NCBI GenBank assembly: GCA_003221825.1
Contig: QHUE01000259.1
Coordinates: 1-5,479, forward strand
Source of the DNA: Gemmatimonadota bacterium
GTDB taxonomy: Bacteria; Gemmatimonadota; Gemmatimonadetes; Gemmatimonadales; GWC2-71-9
Reading direction: 5' to 3'
DNA: 5,479 bases
The notes under the pieces were generated by a model. The model was given only the letters and a program-made list of their open reading frames with translations, was not told the DNA's origin and ran no database searches. Positions 5,455 through 5,479 of the stretch are shown piece by piece. Positions within the stretch are counted from its first letter, which is position 1. Every line of letters starts with the position of its first letter. The position numbers and the translations under genes are program-made.

Positions 5455-5479
5455 GTCGGCTAGGGCGTGATCGAGACCG

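Overview
The window is GC-rich bacterial DNA. Every gene I can support lies on the minus strand, so transcription runs from position 5479 towards position 1. High GC at third codon positions, frequent GTG/TTG starts and the style of the exported proteins would suit a Gemmatimonadota-like or similar soil or sediment bacterium. That placement is a guess from general style; no marker gene in the window settles it.

In transcription order the genes are: (1) ubiX, flavin prenyltransferase (4861-5454; start uncertain because its frame stays open to the window edge); (2) a small SnoaL/NTF2-fold protein (4434-4859), 1 nt after ubiX; (3) an exported M1-family zinc aminopeptidase (2809-4488), overlapping gene 2 by 55 nt; (4) a YfcE/MJ0936-type metallophosphoesterase (2336-2812); (5) a DUF922 putative secreted zinc protease, probably a lipoprotein (1620-2339); (6) after a gap of about 100 nt that holds a perfect hairpin, an ABC exporter subunit (1-1520) with a long extra N-terminal domain. 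The exporter is cut by the window edge before its ATP-binding domain.

Genes 1-5 are packed with 1-nt spacing or overlaps, which suggests one transcript with translational coupling. Junctions 3/4 and 4/5 are both 4-nt GTGA overlaps, and neither has a well-placed Shine-Dalgarno sequence. Gene 6 has its own good Shine-Dalgarno sequence after the gap. It could be the last gene of the same transcript or be expressed separately; I saw no convincing promoter.

The functions do not form one known pathway. UbiX makes prenyl-FMN for UbiD-type decarboxylases (quinone or aromatic metabolism), but no UbiD is visible here. Two exported HExxH zinc enzymes flank a cytosolic metal-dependent phosphoesterase. 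The order looks more like a housekeeping gene string than a defence or mobile locus. I see no tRNA, rRNA, CRISPR array, transposase or phage gene. The points most worth checking are the exporter's N-terminal domain, the hairpin repeat in front of it, the unfamiliar C-terminus of the DUF922 protein, and the short C-terminus of the SnoaL-like protein where it overlaps the aminopeptidase signal peptide.
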